A stretch of 64,000 nucleotides of DNA from Icerya purchasi (Eukaryota > Arthropoda > Insecta > Hemiptera > Monophlebidae). A program made the translations under genes and the position numbers. The notes below the pieces were generated by a model, which saw only the letters and a list, made by a program, of their open reading frames with translations, was not told the DNA's origin and ran no database searches. The DNA is taken from NCBI GenBank assembly GCA_039619475.1, contig CM077116.1:152599088-152663087 (forward strand), read 5' to 3'. Below, piece after piece: positions 53,980 to 64,000 of this stretch (position 1 is the first letter of the stretch; the number at the start of each line of letters is the position of its first letter).

Positions 53980-54300
53980 AGTCCTACCGATAATGAATCT
54001 TGCAGGAGAGAATTAAAAAGGGAAGAAAGAGAGAAGTGGCGAAGATCGTAATTAGACGAAACATAAATAGAAACAATGTTGAAAGGACGCATAAAAGAAG
54101 AATCGACGAAGATGTGAACGATGTTAAGTAGATTACGACCAGGAGAGAGATTGTGAGGAACGAGTGGAATGGAATACCATTTCCAACGAGCATTATAGAG
54201 TCAGCATAGCAATTATCGCAATCATATCTGGTTAACTTGAAACCTCTTATGTCATGACCAAAGCCATTTTTTAGAGACAAGAGCAACACTGATACTATGG
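53980..54300 (-). mobile_element. Possible LINE endonuclease fragment
   Basis: The minus strand reads GFGHDIRGFKLTRYDCDN and SIMLVGNGIPFHSF, resembling the early endonuclease motif GFxxxRxDR-GGGxxILVxxGIPF of LINEs. It lies in the right strand and order to belong to the family B element at 52600-53650, with the catalytic RT region between them missing. The call is tentative. Confidence 0.45.
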
Positions 54301-54309
54301 AGATCCAAT

Positions 54310-55550
54310 AAACTCTTTAAGAAATTTTTATTGGTTCTGAGGCTGTGACAGTTTCATTGTAGTAGATCAAAATAAAGCCGGTATTATGAAGCTAAAGAAA
54401 TATCAGAAGTGAAAAAGAGAAGTAGAAAAGAACAAAGAACAGTAAGGAGAGACATCCGTTAATACAGGTGAAGGGTATTTATATTAAAAAAAAAAAAAAA
54501 AAAAGAGTAAATAGGGAAGAAAAGAGTAATAAATTGTAGCGATTAAAATTCAGAAGGAATTAAGTCGGGACTACTGAGTTATATAGAGATTCAAAAGGAA
54601 ACAGAATTCATTTATGTACAGACCTAAAGAAGATATAAAAAGATTTTTGCATAAGAAGACAACGGTTTAAAAGCATCTATATAAATACAATATTGCCAGC
54701 TGAAATTAAGCTGTAATGCTTTTGAGTGTTACGTAGCCGTAGCTATATACGCCATCTAATCTCACAATTGTACGAATAAAACAACGAATGCGAGAGAAAA
54801 AAGTAATCCAAATAAACACTCGATTTAAAGATTACGCGAGCCATCTCAATGGGAGTCCATTCGAGAGAAAAATTAACAAAATAAGTATACCTAGGCTCGG
54901 GGCATGGTCACTACGGTAATCTTTGATAGGTAGAGATTTAATTCATCGGTTAACTAACTTGGATGCTTCATATTGTATAAAAGAGGGAAGATTAAACAAG
55001 TAGGGATAGAAAGGAAAATGTTAGTAAATTACAAAAAATATATAAAAGAATAGAGAGAAGAAAATTTAGCTTTGAATCTTCTCATCTTTCTTTTTAAATA
55101 ATTTTTATATTGTCAGAAAGGACACAAAATAGAGAGTCGAAAAAGAATGGGCTGTAGAAATAATTTTAATTAAGGGAGAAGAAATTGAGGAAACCGAATT
55201 GGGAGAAGATCAGGATACAAGGTTGATAAGCGTAAGATTTGCGAAGGACAATTAATTAAGGTAAGCCAGAAGAGAGGCAGATTTCTTGAGAGTCCATCCA
55301 TTATTAGGAGATGGGTTATAATTAGATGGAAGGGGAGGCAGTTAGAGAGAGGATTTTGTAGGAAGGTTTAAAGTTACGATGTTTGTGAAAGGCGTACGAT
55401 TTAGGACGCGGCAGAGAATTAGAAAAAGAAGAGAGGGAAGTGGTAATATTGTGGCAAGAGATATTAGCACCTAGGCTCGATTGGTAGATGAAAAGGCAAA
55501 GATGAATTGCTGTTTTTAAAATGAGAGGTTTCTTAAAAGGAGATATCTTG
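54310..55550 (-). other. Unassigned interior of family B LINE region
   Basis: Sequence between the gag and endonuclease remnants. It is purine-rich on the plus strand, as in the LINE copies here when antisense, but no specific motif is readable. It includes an A run at 54486-54504. Confidence 0.35.
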
Positions 55551-55559
55551 GAATGTCAT

Positions 55560-55990
55560 TATATATTTAATTTCTCTTTGCCAAATCCATTCAAGGCAAG
55601 ATCGACCATAGATGTGGCGGGTTCCTTTGCAGTTACGGCACACGAGAAGTTCTTGTAGGTTACTAAATTCTGAGCCTAGATGCTTGTAGCGCAGTAAAGA
55701 CGTATACTAGGAAAAACGACGGAGCAGTGTTTTGCGATGTGTCCAAAAATAATACATTTTAAGCATTGCGTAGGTGAACAATGGACGCCAGCGGAAACAG
55801 AAAAACGCATTTTGTATACAGAGATAGACTCAGGAAGGGTAATATTATGGAATTTGAGTTCGACAGAGCGGGCAGGAATTTTAATGTCGTCAAAAAAAGC
55901 GATATGTTCGACGAATTAAGGCAATACGGATTAATAATCCCTTCACAAATTCTATCCTCAGAGGACGACGGATGAATGTTTGAATGGTTT
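55560..55990 (-). mobile_element. LINE ORF1 (gag) zinc-knuckle remnant
   Basis: The minus strand encodes DDIKIPARSVELKFHNITLP, then SVYKMRFSVSAGVHCSP, and then CCHC knuckle CLKCIIFGHIAKHC (CX2CX4HX4C, about 55765-55724). In another frame comes a second knuckle CRNCKGTRHIYGRSC (about 55645-55600). This is the Gag-like ORF1 end of Jockey/I-type LINEs. It probably belongs to the same insertion as 53980-54300 and 52600-53650, making a heavily deleted element of about 3.4 kb or more. Confidence 0.65.
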
Positions 55991-55999
55991 CTTACTTTA

Positions 56000-57345
56000 G
56001 AAAAATAATTACGAATGATGGGTGAAAAAGGTGGTGAAAGAAGGTTGGGATAATTTTTTTGGTAACAAGATAGTATTCTTTAGCTATGCTTTAAAAATGG
56101 ATGATTCATTACTACGTATAGCGTACGCTTTCGCAGTGGCTTTGGTTCTTCAATACCGGTGATAGTATAATTGAATTAATTCGGAATAATACCTATACTC
56201 GAATTTCAGAAACTTAAGGTCGAGAGAATAAAATAAAAATAAAAATTAGATTAGTTTCATGGCCCAGGTAAAATATTTTGGTTAATTCTCGCGGTTTAAC
56301 TCGTGTTATTGTCCTACCGGGCCGTGAAAAGTTAGACTGTAGCCCCGATGTGTAACTTCATCCTTCTACTTTTCGTTTTTACTTACTTCTTAAAATGTTT
56401 ATTTATTTATTTATTTATTTATTTTGTTTTAGTCCCGGACCTGGGTTCGTCAGCGGCCTTGACCCAACAACATGATAATTCAATAGATGGAACCAAATAG
56501 CCAGGCGATCAGAAATGGAACATGTTTATTTATTTCTTCTTATTTATTTTCCTTCTCTTTAGGTGTGCACTTCTAAAAAAGACCGCATGGATTTCAACTC
56601 GAAAGGTAAATTTGCAGACTAATATCATCTCTCTATTTTTTCACTGAACTGAAAGAGATTAAACCGTTTTAGGCTGAACTCACTAACTTTCCCCCTTAAA
56701 ATAGCATAGATCGCTCTGCGATTTGAGGTAATACAACTGTTAACGATGATTTTCATTACTGCAAATGCTATCAATATTAGTCATAATAATATTAACAGTA
56801 ATAAAAAAAAAAAAAAATAATACTGCTAATAAAAATAAACAGAATAATAACGGTTATAATTTCAATAATAAATATAACAGCTCAGTGTAGTTATAATGTC
56901 AACATTAACAATAGTAACAGTAAGTTAATGATTACGATAAAAACAATAACATTGATATTTAGAATAATGCATTTCTTACTTAATATTAGTATACTTATCT
57001 TTACTGTAATTTCTGTAGTTTGTTATATTATTAATATAGCAATTTATATCATGATATTATTTATGATTTGCAGTTGAAGTTTATTACTAAGGGACTAAGG
57101 GAGAATAAGTGACTAGTTCTTATGATTAGTTTTATGACTAGTTTTATAATTAATTGATATATTATTCTGTGAACATAGGGCAATATAGCTATCTAACTTA
57201 TAATTTTGGAATGAAACAGTGCTTAAATCTGATTCCTGCAACATTGCCTTATGTATATAACAAACCTGTACTTTATATATTTAGCAGAGAAATATTATTA
57301 TAAAGGCTGTTAACATTACTGTTCGTTGGTATTTGTAGTATTAAG
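56000..57345. other. No gene recognised; simple repeats
   Basis: Contains (TTTA)n at about 56396-56424 and an A run at 56802-56817. The stretch to about 56460 may be the 5' end of the family B LINE, but no motif proves it. Confidence 0.35.
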
Positions 57346-57356
57346 GGGGTAGGAGT

Positions 57357-57646
57357 CAGGCCCGTGCCCAGAATTTGGGGGGGGGGGGGGGTGAACATTT
57401 TCTTTGCATATTTATTTTATAAATAAAAATACATTTTTCACTTATTAATAATTTCCATCAGTTTGATTTATATATTAATAATTTAAATAAACGAATTACT
57501 GTATAAACATTAATAAAAATTACATATGTTATTGATTAGACTCGTAACAAAAAATTTTGCATAAAATATTAATGAAGTACCTAAGCTATTTCATTTCTCA
57601 TGGGGGGGGGTTAACCCCCAAAACCCACCCCGTGGACACGGCCTTG
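57357..57646. mobile_element. hAT-like MITE, perfect 8 bp target duplication
   Basis: A 290 bp element with ends CAGGCCCGTGCCC (left) and CAAGGCCGTGTCC (read inward from the right), flanked by identical gtaggagt at 57349-57356 and 57647-57654. A run of about 14 G lies inside the left end, and G and C blocks inside the right. It is a second copy, in opposite orientation, of the family at 331-727. No coding sequence. Confidence 0.88.
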
Positions 57647-57659
57647 GTAGGAGTGCAAG

Positions 57660-59180
57660 TACAAATGAAGCGCAGGCTAAATTAGACTTTACTTAAGTAT
57701 TAATAAATATCACATGTGGAGATTTGAGAGGTACATATGTGTGAAAAGCTTGTCTGTACGACTGTTTATGGAATGTATGGATTCTAAGTGTGTATAACTG
57801 GGAGTATAATTGGGTCTATATTTAGGTGTGCAGATGTGGTACATAAGTGAAAAATACTTTACTATAATGTATTGGTAATTGTGCTTTACATATTTTATAC
57901 TGTTATTTAAATCTGTATACAATATTTAATAGTTAATAGATGAAATTTTGTAAACAACAGCCAACAATTAATAACCAGGTTGGTTTTTGTAATAAATAGT
58001 TATATAATAATATTCACCACTGCTCGCGCAACAATGCGCGTTTGTGGTAAACATATTTTAGTTACTCTAATATTTAAGATTGTACATAATTGAACTGAAT
58101 AAATTGAATTGAATTGAATATTGCTTTTAGTGAAACTGTTAATGTATTACATTCTACGTTCAAAGCGTTTTATGGTTCGTGAGAAAAATTATTATCAAAA
58201 ATAAGAAAGCCACTTCCATCCATTTTCTCTCGCCATGTTAAAATTAACTCTGTTTCCGCTTCTGCCGCGAGTATCGTTTCTCAAATACATCGCGGTCCGT
58301 TTTCGTTTCTTTTGTCAGTGCCTTTCCTTCGCTCATTGTCTTTTTCTTAGGGAACACCATTAAAAAGCTTACGTTATTCAGACGCTTAACAATATCATCC
58401 CATCGCATTGCCGAATTTATCGCACTTCGGAAGGTATTAAGATACCCGTTAGTGTATGATATAGGGGTCAGAAAAAGAAAATTAGGGAAAAGTCATACAA
58501 CCGAGGAATTAACCCTTAAATAAGATAAAAAATAAAAGAAAACTGTAAAATTTTCATCTCCCATTTACTACATTTCTTCCTTTTTTCTTTGTATACTGTC
58601 ACAATTTTCTTTCTAAACCTTCATTTCTTTAATTTCATTTCCTTCGTCGCTTTTTTATTTTCTCCATTATTCATTTTCTCCATTATTGATCGCTTCCGCC
58701 TCGTTTATGTTTCGCCTTTGTATTTGTTGTCTATTATATTTCAATGACATAATAATCGTTTGTGACACTGATCGTTTATTTTTTGCGCGTTTCTCCCTTT
58801 CTACCGACCGAATGCTTCACATTTGCTGGAATTTAGTCTGAAGACCCTCGATGCGCTTCTTACGTCATGTCCCGTTCCGGCCTGCCCATAATTTCTACTA
58901 CTAGTTAATACTCACAATTTGGACCAAATTAAAATCTAATTTCTCTTTCCTTCCGCTGATGCTGAGTAAAGGATTTAATGATGAGCTTTTCTTAGAAAGA
59001 AAATAAATGAAAAAAAAAAAAAAAAAAAAAAACGATAGATTCTGATCGAGCAAGAATGTGTAGAATAACACAGGCGGCTAAATGGGTATTTTGAATGGAA
59101 CACTATAAATTAAAAATTATCGCGTGCCCCGAAGTATGGGTGTTTTTTGTTTTTTTTTTGTTTTTTTTTTCGTTTCAGTA
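57660..59180. other. No recognised gene
   Basis: AT-rich intergenic DNA. It becomes less AT-rich after about 58200, toward the candidate first exon at 59544. It contains an A run at 59009-59031 and T runs near 59150. Confidence 0.3.
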
Positions 59181-59543
59181 TCTTACCGTTTGTTCGGCAC
59201 AATGCGGCGACGACATGTAAGAGTTAATAAATTTCGGTTTCCAGCTGTTGCTTTCTATTGTCAGGTTTAGCTGCAAGGACGTGTAGAGGTTAAACAAGTA
59301 ATAGTAAAAGTTAAATTAACAAAAGTCCGTTTTAAATATTGTAGATGCGTGACAAATGTTTGATAAAGAATTAAAATTCGCAGCTGCGTACAAAGGTTAT
59401 TTCGAAGTAAACAAATTCGCTATAAAAGTGTTTTCGGAAGTGTTTTCAAGCGTATAAATGAGCAGAGTGAACAATTTACAGGCGTATAGTTTCGAAGTGT
59501 TGCCGCTAATCGCAACCAATTAACCTTTGCATTTTTATTGAAA

Positions 59544-59649
59544 ATGGACCGTGCTCTCTGCGTACTTCTCTGGCTCAGCTTATTGCACGCTTCCAGCGGA
59601 GTAGTGGTGGAAACTGGCACCCAGGTTGACGTTCCTCCGGAAAAAGTTT
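59544..59649 (+). CDS. Probable first coding exon with signal peptide
   Basis: An ATG in strong context (tgaaaATGG) opens a signal peptide MDRALCVLLWLSLLHASSG followed by VVVETGTQVDVPPEK. The hydrophobic core, small residues before the predicted cut and a loss of coding character right after fit a first exon of a secreted or membrane protein. The donor could be T|GTATGC after 59649 (phase 1) or AAA|GTTTGT after 59645 (phase 0). Upstream 59180-59543 would be the 5' UTR and promoter. No second exon is seen in the remaining 4.3 kb, so the gene probably continues beyond the window. The family is not recognised. Short length limits confidence. Confidence 0.5.
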
Positions 59650-59699
59650 GTATGCGTATTAACACGTTTTTCAAATATAAAACAAATCACATGAATCTT

Positions 59700-61235
59700 T
59701 CGAAAAAATAAGTAAACTATGTTCCGATCAAACTTACGCTGGTTTTCTCCTTAAAATATAAAATATCGTTGCAATAGAACGTATAAAAAGCTTGAATAGA
59801 ATCGGACCGCGAAGAAGAAAATGAAAAAAGTTACTAACCGCCGCACAAAAGTGAACAGGTCATTTAAATAACTCTTTTGACCCCAGTCTGAAATCGGATG
59901 ACTGCTAATTTTTTTTACATTTCACCTCGGGATTTGTAGTTTTTGAACTCGTAAAAAAGGCATTCGCGCCATATCAGGCTATAATTATGCCGAATGAATG
60001 TTGTTAAAAGAGGAGCCGTGACCGAGTTCTAGAGACTAGAGTTTGTCTGGTTATTTTGACTTTTATTCGGATATTCGGAATAGGAATTTCCTTAGTTTCC
60101 AGCGCTCAAATAATATACTATTATCAGCGAATCGTTAACATCATGGCTATGGTGCGCCCACGCTATCAGCTTTTGCACTGCGTGCACGCAGTAAAGTCCA
60201 CGCTTTGGTCTGGAGGATAACGTCCAACTATTAAGTTAGCGTTCCTCCTCTCTTGCAAGGCATTTTTTTCCTTCAATAAAGAGAGCCACGCGTACGGATA
60301 ATACGTCTGAAACTGGATACGTACATTGCCTGTTGCAGACTCGATTTTTTTTCAACTTTGATCTTATCCGGAAAAGGCGGCTATCGATAGAGATATCACA
60401 AAGTTTTTAAGGAAAAATAGCGTGTTGACGTAAAGATTATTTCCGTAACGTGCCGAGCAGTAATCCCGGGAGACTGGAAGGATAAATTACGAGCGCACTC
60501 TGATAATATTCTTATCATAATAATATCGAAATCACAAATACTTCCAACTGCCGTAACAGGCGAAGTATGTTAAATTCTTGAACATTTAAACTATTATCGG
60601 CCCAATATTAAGAATAAATAAAAAATAAATTAGCCTTACGTTTGAAAAAAATGTTTTTATTTATTTCTTTGTTAGAAATAAGTTACCTGTTCCACGAGGT
60701 TGTTAAATGATTGTATATAGGGCCTAATTATTACCGTTTATTATTCAAAATGAAACAATTAACATTTTATTATATTTGAAAACTCCGGCAAAACAAAGGA
60801 ACCTAAAAATAGGCTGTTATTTTTCGCGAACAATTTAACATACAGTCTCGATGAGTCGCAACGGTCGGTGTTTTAATGTTGGGCTTAGTACATTATGAAA
60901 AGCTTAATCCCGCAATCCCTGACTCCTGTCAAGGTATCGGACATTTTACTTTGGTTAAGTGAAGATACATGAGGGGTACTCGTAAATGACAGTTTATGAA
61001 TGTGACAAAAAGGGGAGAAGGGATAGAAAAAAATTCAAATTACAGACATGGAAATTGGTAATTTTGAAAACGTGTTTAAAAGGAGATTTGCGGTATTTTT
61101 TTAAAGAAAAAGAAAGAATAAAGAATAAAATTGGGCTCGTCAAGTAAGGACCTTCATCCAGAAACAATTAGAGGAAAAGGAAAGTTTGTATAATAAAACA
61201 ATCAAATATCGCTAATAAGAGGGTAACAATGGGAG
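59700..61235. other. No gene recognised (possible first intron)
   Basis: If the exon at 59544 is real, this is its first intron. No repeat or coding motif was recognised. Confidence 0.3.
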
Positions 61236-61239
61236 GGAC

Positions 61240-62445
61240 AATAAGTGGAGAAGTAAAAGATAGGATATAGTAGGTACGAAAAGGAGCAGGAAGCTCAAGT
61301 TTAAGCAAATCGGAGTACAGAGCCGAACGGTCCACCGAAAGAATTAGACACTCAAAGAACAGCTAATCAGCGTCACAAGCAACCGCATCATTTGAATGAA
61401 GGGGCTAATGAGAAGCGAAAGTGGGATTCTAGCGAGGAATGGTTAAAACGTAAACGCATAATGGAGACAACGAAAAAGCGAGGAAGAGGAGGAAACAGAA
61501 GGAACCCTGGATTGAAACTAGACAAGGGTACAGAGGGATTGATTATTAGAAAAAGTGGAAATGTATAAATCCGACCAAAATCTGAGATAGACATTTTTAC
61601 ATAGCGACAAGAGATTAGAAGATGGGATTTTTTGTGAAAAAGAAGGAAAAAGAAATTGGAGCCAAAAAATCATCCGCCTTATTACCAAGGATGCCAGAAT
61701 AGCCAGGAACCCACAGCAAATATCAGTATAGGAATCGCATGAATAGAAGAGAAAGAATCCGAATGAGAAAGCGTATACAGAGAATAATAAAGCCACAGTA
61801 ACGATCGGAAAGAGGAGAGGAGCTGAAGAGCACTCATGGAGTCGGAACAGAAAATGAGAAGAAAAATGAGTGGAGGAGATAAAAATAATGGAACCTAAAA
61901 TAGCCATCAACGCTCGACCGTAAATATGCAACAGAATGAAGGAAGACAAAAGGATTCAGAGAATTTATAATCTGGAAGAATAAAAGAAGCGCTAACACCA
62001 TCAGCCCCTTTAGAACCATCAGTGAAAATGTTTACATGAGAAGGAAGGAGAGAATTGACAGTACTGTAGAATTCCTGTTTAATTACTGCCGGAGGAAGAG
62101 ATTTCGAAAGTGCAGGCAAAATAAATACTTTGGGAAATTGGAAGAGATCACTGAAGTTAAAGGAGAAATGGGGCGGACTATTAAAGGAAACTATATGTTT
62201 GGCAAAAGTGAACTAAGACGGAGAGAAATAAGAGATAAGGTAGACATTTTCCTAGGCACAAAATGCCAATTCCGCGAAATTGAAAGGTAGCAGAAAATGA
62301 GAGTAAAGGATGAGTGTGAAAGACATTTAGCGAGGAAACGATAGCCTAAATAAGATCTGCGGATAGACAGGGGTGGTATATTCGATTCAGCAAGCTGTGC
62401 TGGAATAGGGGCACTAAAAAGGTTTTGCCGATGAATTAGAAATAA
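61240..62445 (-). mobile_element. I-group LINE, family A, 5'-truncated
   Basis: Minus strand. The RT C-terminus is ESNIPPLSIRRSYLGYRFLA (about 62390-62330). RNase H follows with VNIFTDGSKGADGVSASF (first Asp, about 62040-61985). In another frame come the degenerate middle region and a GFLAILASLV segment where WVPSHxGIxGN is expected. The cysteine motif region lies near 61380-61300. It matches the plus-strand copy at 23860-25514 segment by segment. Multiple frameshifts are present. RT core, endonuclease and gag are missing. Confidence 0.75.
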
Positions 62446-62459
62446 AAACAATTTTACGA

Positions 62460-64000
62460 ATAATGTAACAATAAGTTAAACGGTAAAACTAAAATATCGA
62501 AAAAACGGAAACCGTACACATTTCAAGTATCGATAATATAATCCAATACGTAGAAATAAACATTAATTAATAAGTAATAAAAAGAATATTTCGTAAATGC
62601 AGCTCGTTGACTGCAAAACAAGTCGGTGATTTTATTATGTAGTGATTAACAAATTTTATTTCTGTGTTCTAAATTATGTGGTTATTTTTGGGGTTTTTTT
62701 TTGAAAAAAAAGTAAATTGTCTACCGAAAAAGACATTATTATAGAGAATCCCCACTGAAATTTCAAAAATATTCATCCTTAACAAGCTCAGACTTTTCCG
62801 GTGGACAATTTACTTTTGTTTATTTTTTCAAGCTGGTCAATTATGGAAATTAACCCGTGGTTATATTTCGTCCTTTTTTTATATATTTTCAATACGCTGC
62901 GGTAAATTCAATTCCTCTCGAACGGAATATCTCGATTCGCCATGATAGTTGAATCTTTTCGCAATTCTAAAATTCACTGATCTAAAAACTGAGACAGACC
63001 GATCGAAACAGTTTAAAAGTATGTCAAACTTACTGTTTTTTAAACATACTTCCCCCCGCTAGTAGTTTTGTATTTTTTTTTTTTTTCCTATCCTGAGCTT
63101 TTGTATTTCTAAAACTAGTGATTTTTTAATTTCTTTTTCATTCGTTGTTTCATTTTTACTAATTTTTAAAAATATAATAATAATAAAAACGTATTAACGA
63201 AATATATGTAGGTCCTTCTAACTTTCTTTCGTAAAGATTGAACGAAAAGAGGAAGAAGACTATTATTTTCTCTTTCTAATGAGAGGCGCGCAAATATCCT
63301 CAAACGTGTTTTGCGGCTTTGTCTTTTTATTAAAAAAAAAAAAAAAAAAAAAAATCCCGCGCATTATTAACGAACAAGCCTTAATCAATGACGCAGTTGA
63401 GACAATATAAATTTTAATCAGTAAGTAAAATTTCATTTTTTGCAAGTGAAGCATTTTAAAGACGGTCAATTTTGAAAATCGAATTATTTTTGCGGAGAAA
63501 CAGATTTTGAGGTAACAATAATTGTGTATTGCTGTAATCGTTCAACATGATGTGTTTAACCGTCGTAAAAACACAGGAGCGTCTAGCAGAAATGGAAGGG
63601 TTGTTATTTTAAAAAGTTTTGCGCCTAAATTCGATAAATTCCTAACCAGAAAAAGTTTTCAGATTATCATTAAAATCACTTCTGAAAATGATCGGAATCG
63701 AACGGTGTTCCCATTTTCACGAATGCCTTCTTTGTTTAATCACTGGTGGTCCCGCATAAGTGCAATCGGTGAGTGATAACTGAATAGTTATTTAAATAGA
63801 CATGAAAAAAAAAGAAAAAAGAGTCTTCTCAAAAACATATTTTCGTTACTTAATAATACTAACCGAGCGAAAATTAGTCGAAAAAATTTTCATTCGAATG
63901 TGGGTCACAGATATATATATATATATATATACTCAAAATTTTAAAATGTTAAAAGGCGACGCGAATACGAGCAATTTAAAGTACTATTAACGTTATGAAG
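62460..64000. other. No recognised feature
   Basis: AT-rich DNA with an A run at 63331-63353 and (TA)n near 63910-63930. Open frames at 63263-63469, 63522-63776 and 63802-63990 show no domain. Confidence 0.35.

Noticed and set aside
54840..54960. SDHAP-like endonuclease end on the minus strand
   Set aside because: It would lie upstream of the early endonuclease motif at 54290, the wrong order for one element, and the match is only a few residues.
62036..62290. Plus-strand 84-codon open frame rich in K, R and E
   Set aside because: Antisense of the family A LINE RNase H region; purine-rich bias explains the composition.

Overview
The window is animal nuclear DNA, almost certainly from an insect. 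It is strongly AT-rich by eye, one clear gene is split into 11 exons with GT/AG introns, and remnants of many eukaryotic transposon classes fill most of the rest. The transposon mix and large introns would suit a large-genome insect, for example a hemipteran, but the species is a guess.

The anchor gene is on the minus strand from 46574 down to 28252. It is a MAP kinase kinase 7 (MKK7, Drosophila hemipterous/hep), the JNK-activating kinase. All 11 coding exons can be joined in phase into a 741-residue protein with intact glycine loop, catalytic lysine, HRD and DFG motifs and the S-K-A-K-T activation loop, plus a long low-complexity C-terminal tail. Its introns hold an RTE-like endonuclease fragment, a three-copy unclassified repeat, a tRNA-derived SINE head, a Tc1/mariner-type insertion nested in a fold-back element, a 1.64 kb terminal-inverted-repeat transposon of uncertain superfamily, and an RTE-like 3' end.

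Two other host genes are supported. A small secreted protein of 144 residues lies at 6480-6914 (+), with a signal peptide and an RRKR processing site that would release a 12-residue C-terminal peptide. A probable first coding exon with a signal peptide lies at 59544-59649 (+); the rest of that gene is presumably beyond the window.

Region by region: 0-5.4 kb holds a hAT-like MITE, a tandem repeat, a 5'-truncated LINE and a hAT deletion derivative. 5.4-12.5 kb holds Jockey, RTE and I-group LINE fragments around the secreted-protein gene. 12.6-16.8 kb holds a hairpin repeat, a dead hAT transposase, a MITE and a LINE end. 16.9-21.0 kb is a decayed Ty3/gypsy element broken up by a SINE and an IS630-Tc1-mariner fragment. 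21.15-22.45 kb is a 1300 bp mariner with TA target duplications and one frameshift. 23.9-25.5 kb is an I-group LINE. 28-46.6 kb is the MKK7 gene. 47.4-52.2 kb holds a MITE, a piggyBac element with TTAA ends and a hAT element. 52.6-56 kb holds pieces of a LINE (gag, endonuclease, RNase H). 57.4 kb is a MITE with a perfect 8 bp target duplication. 61.2-62.45 kb is another I-group LINE end.

No operon, CRISPR array, rRNA or functional tRNA was seen. All transposon assignments come from motifs read by eye; no database search was possible.
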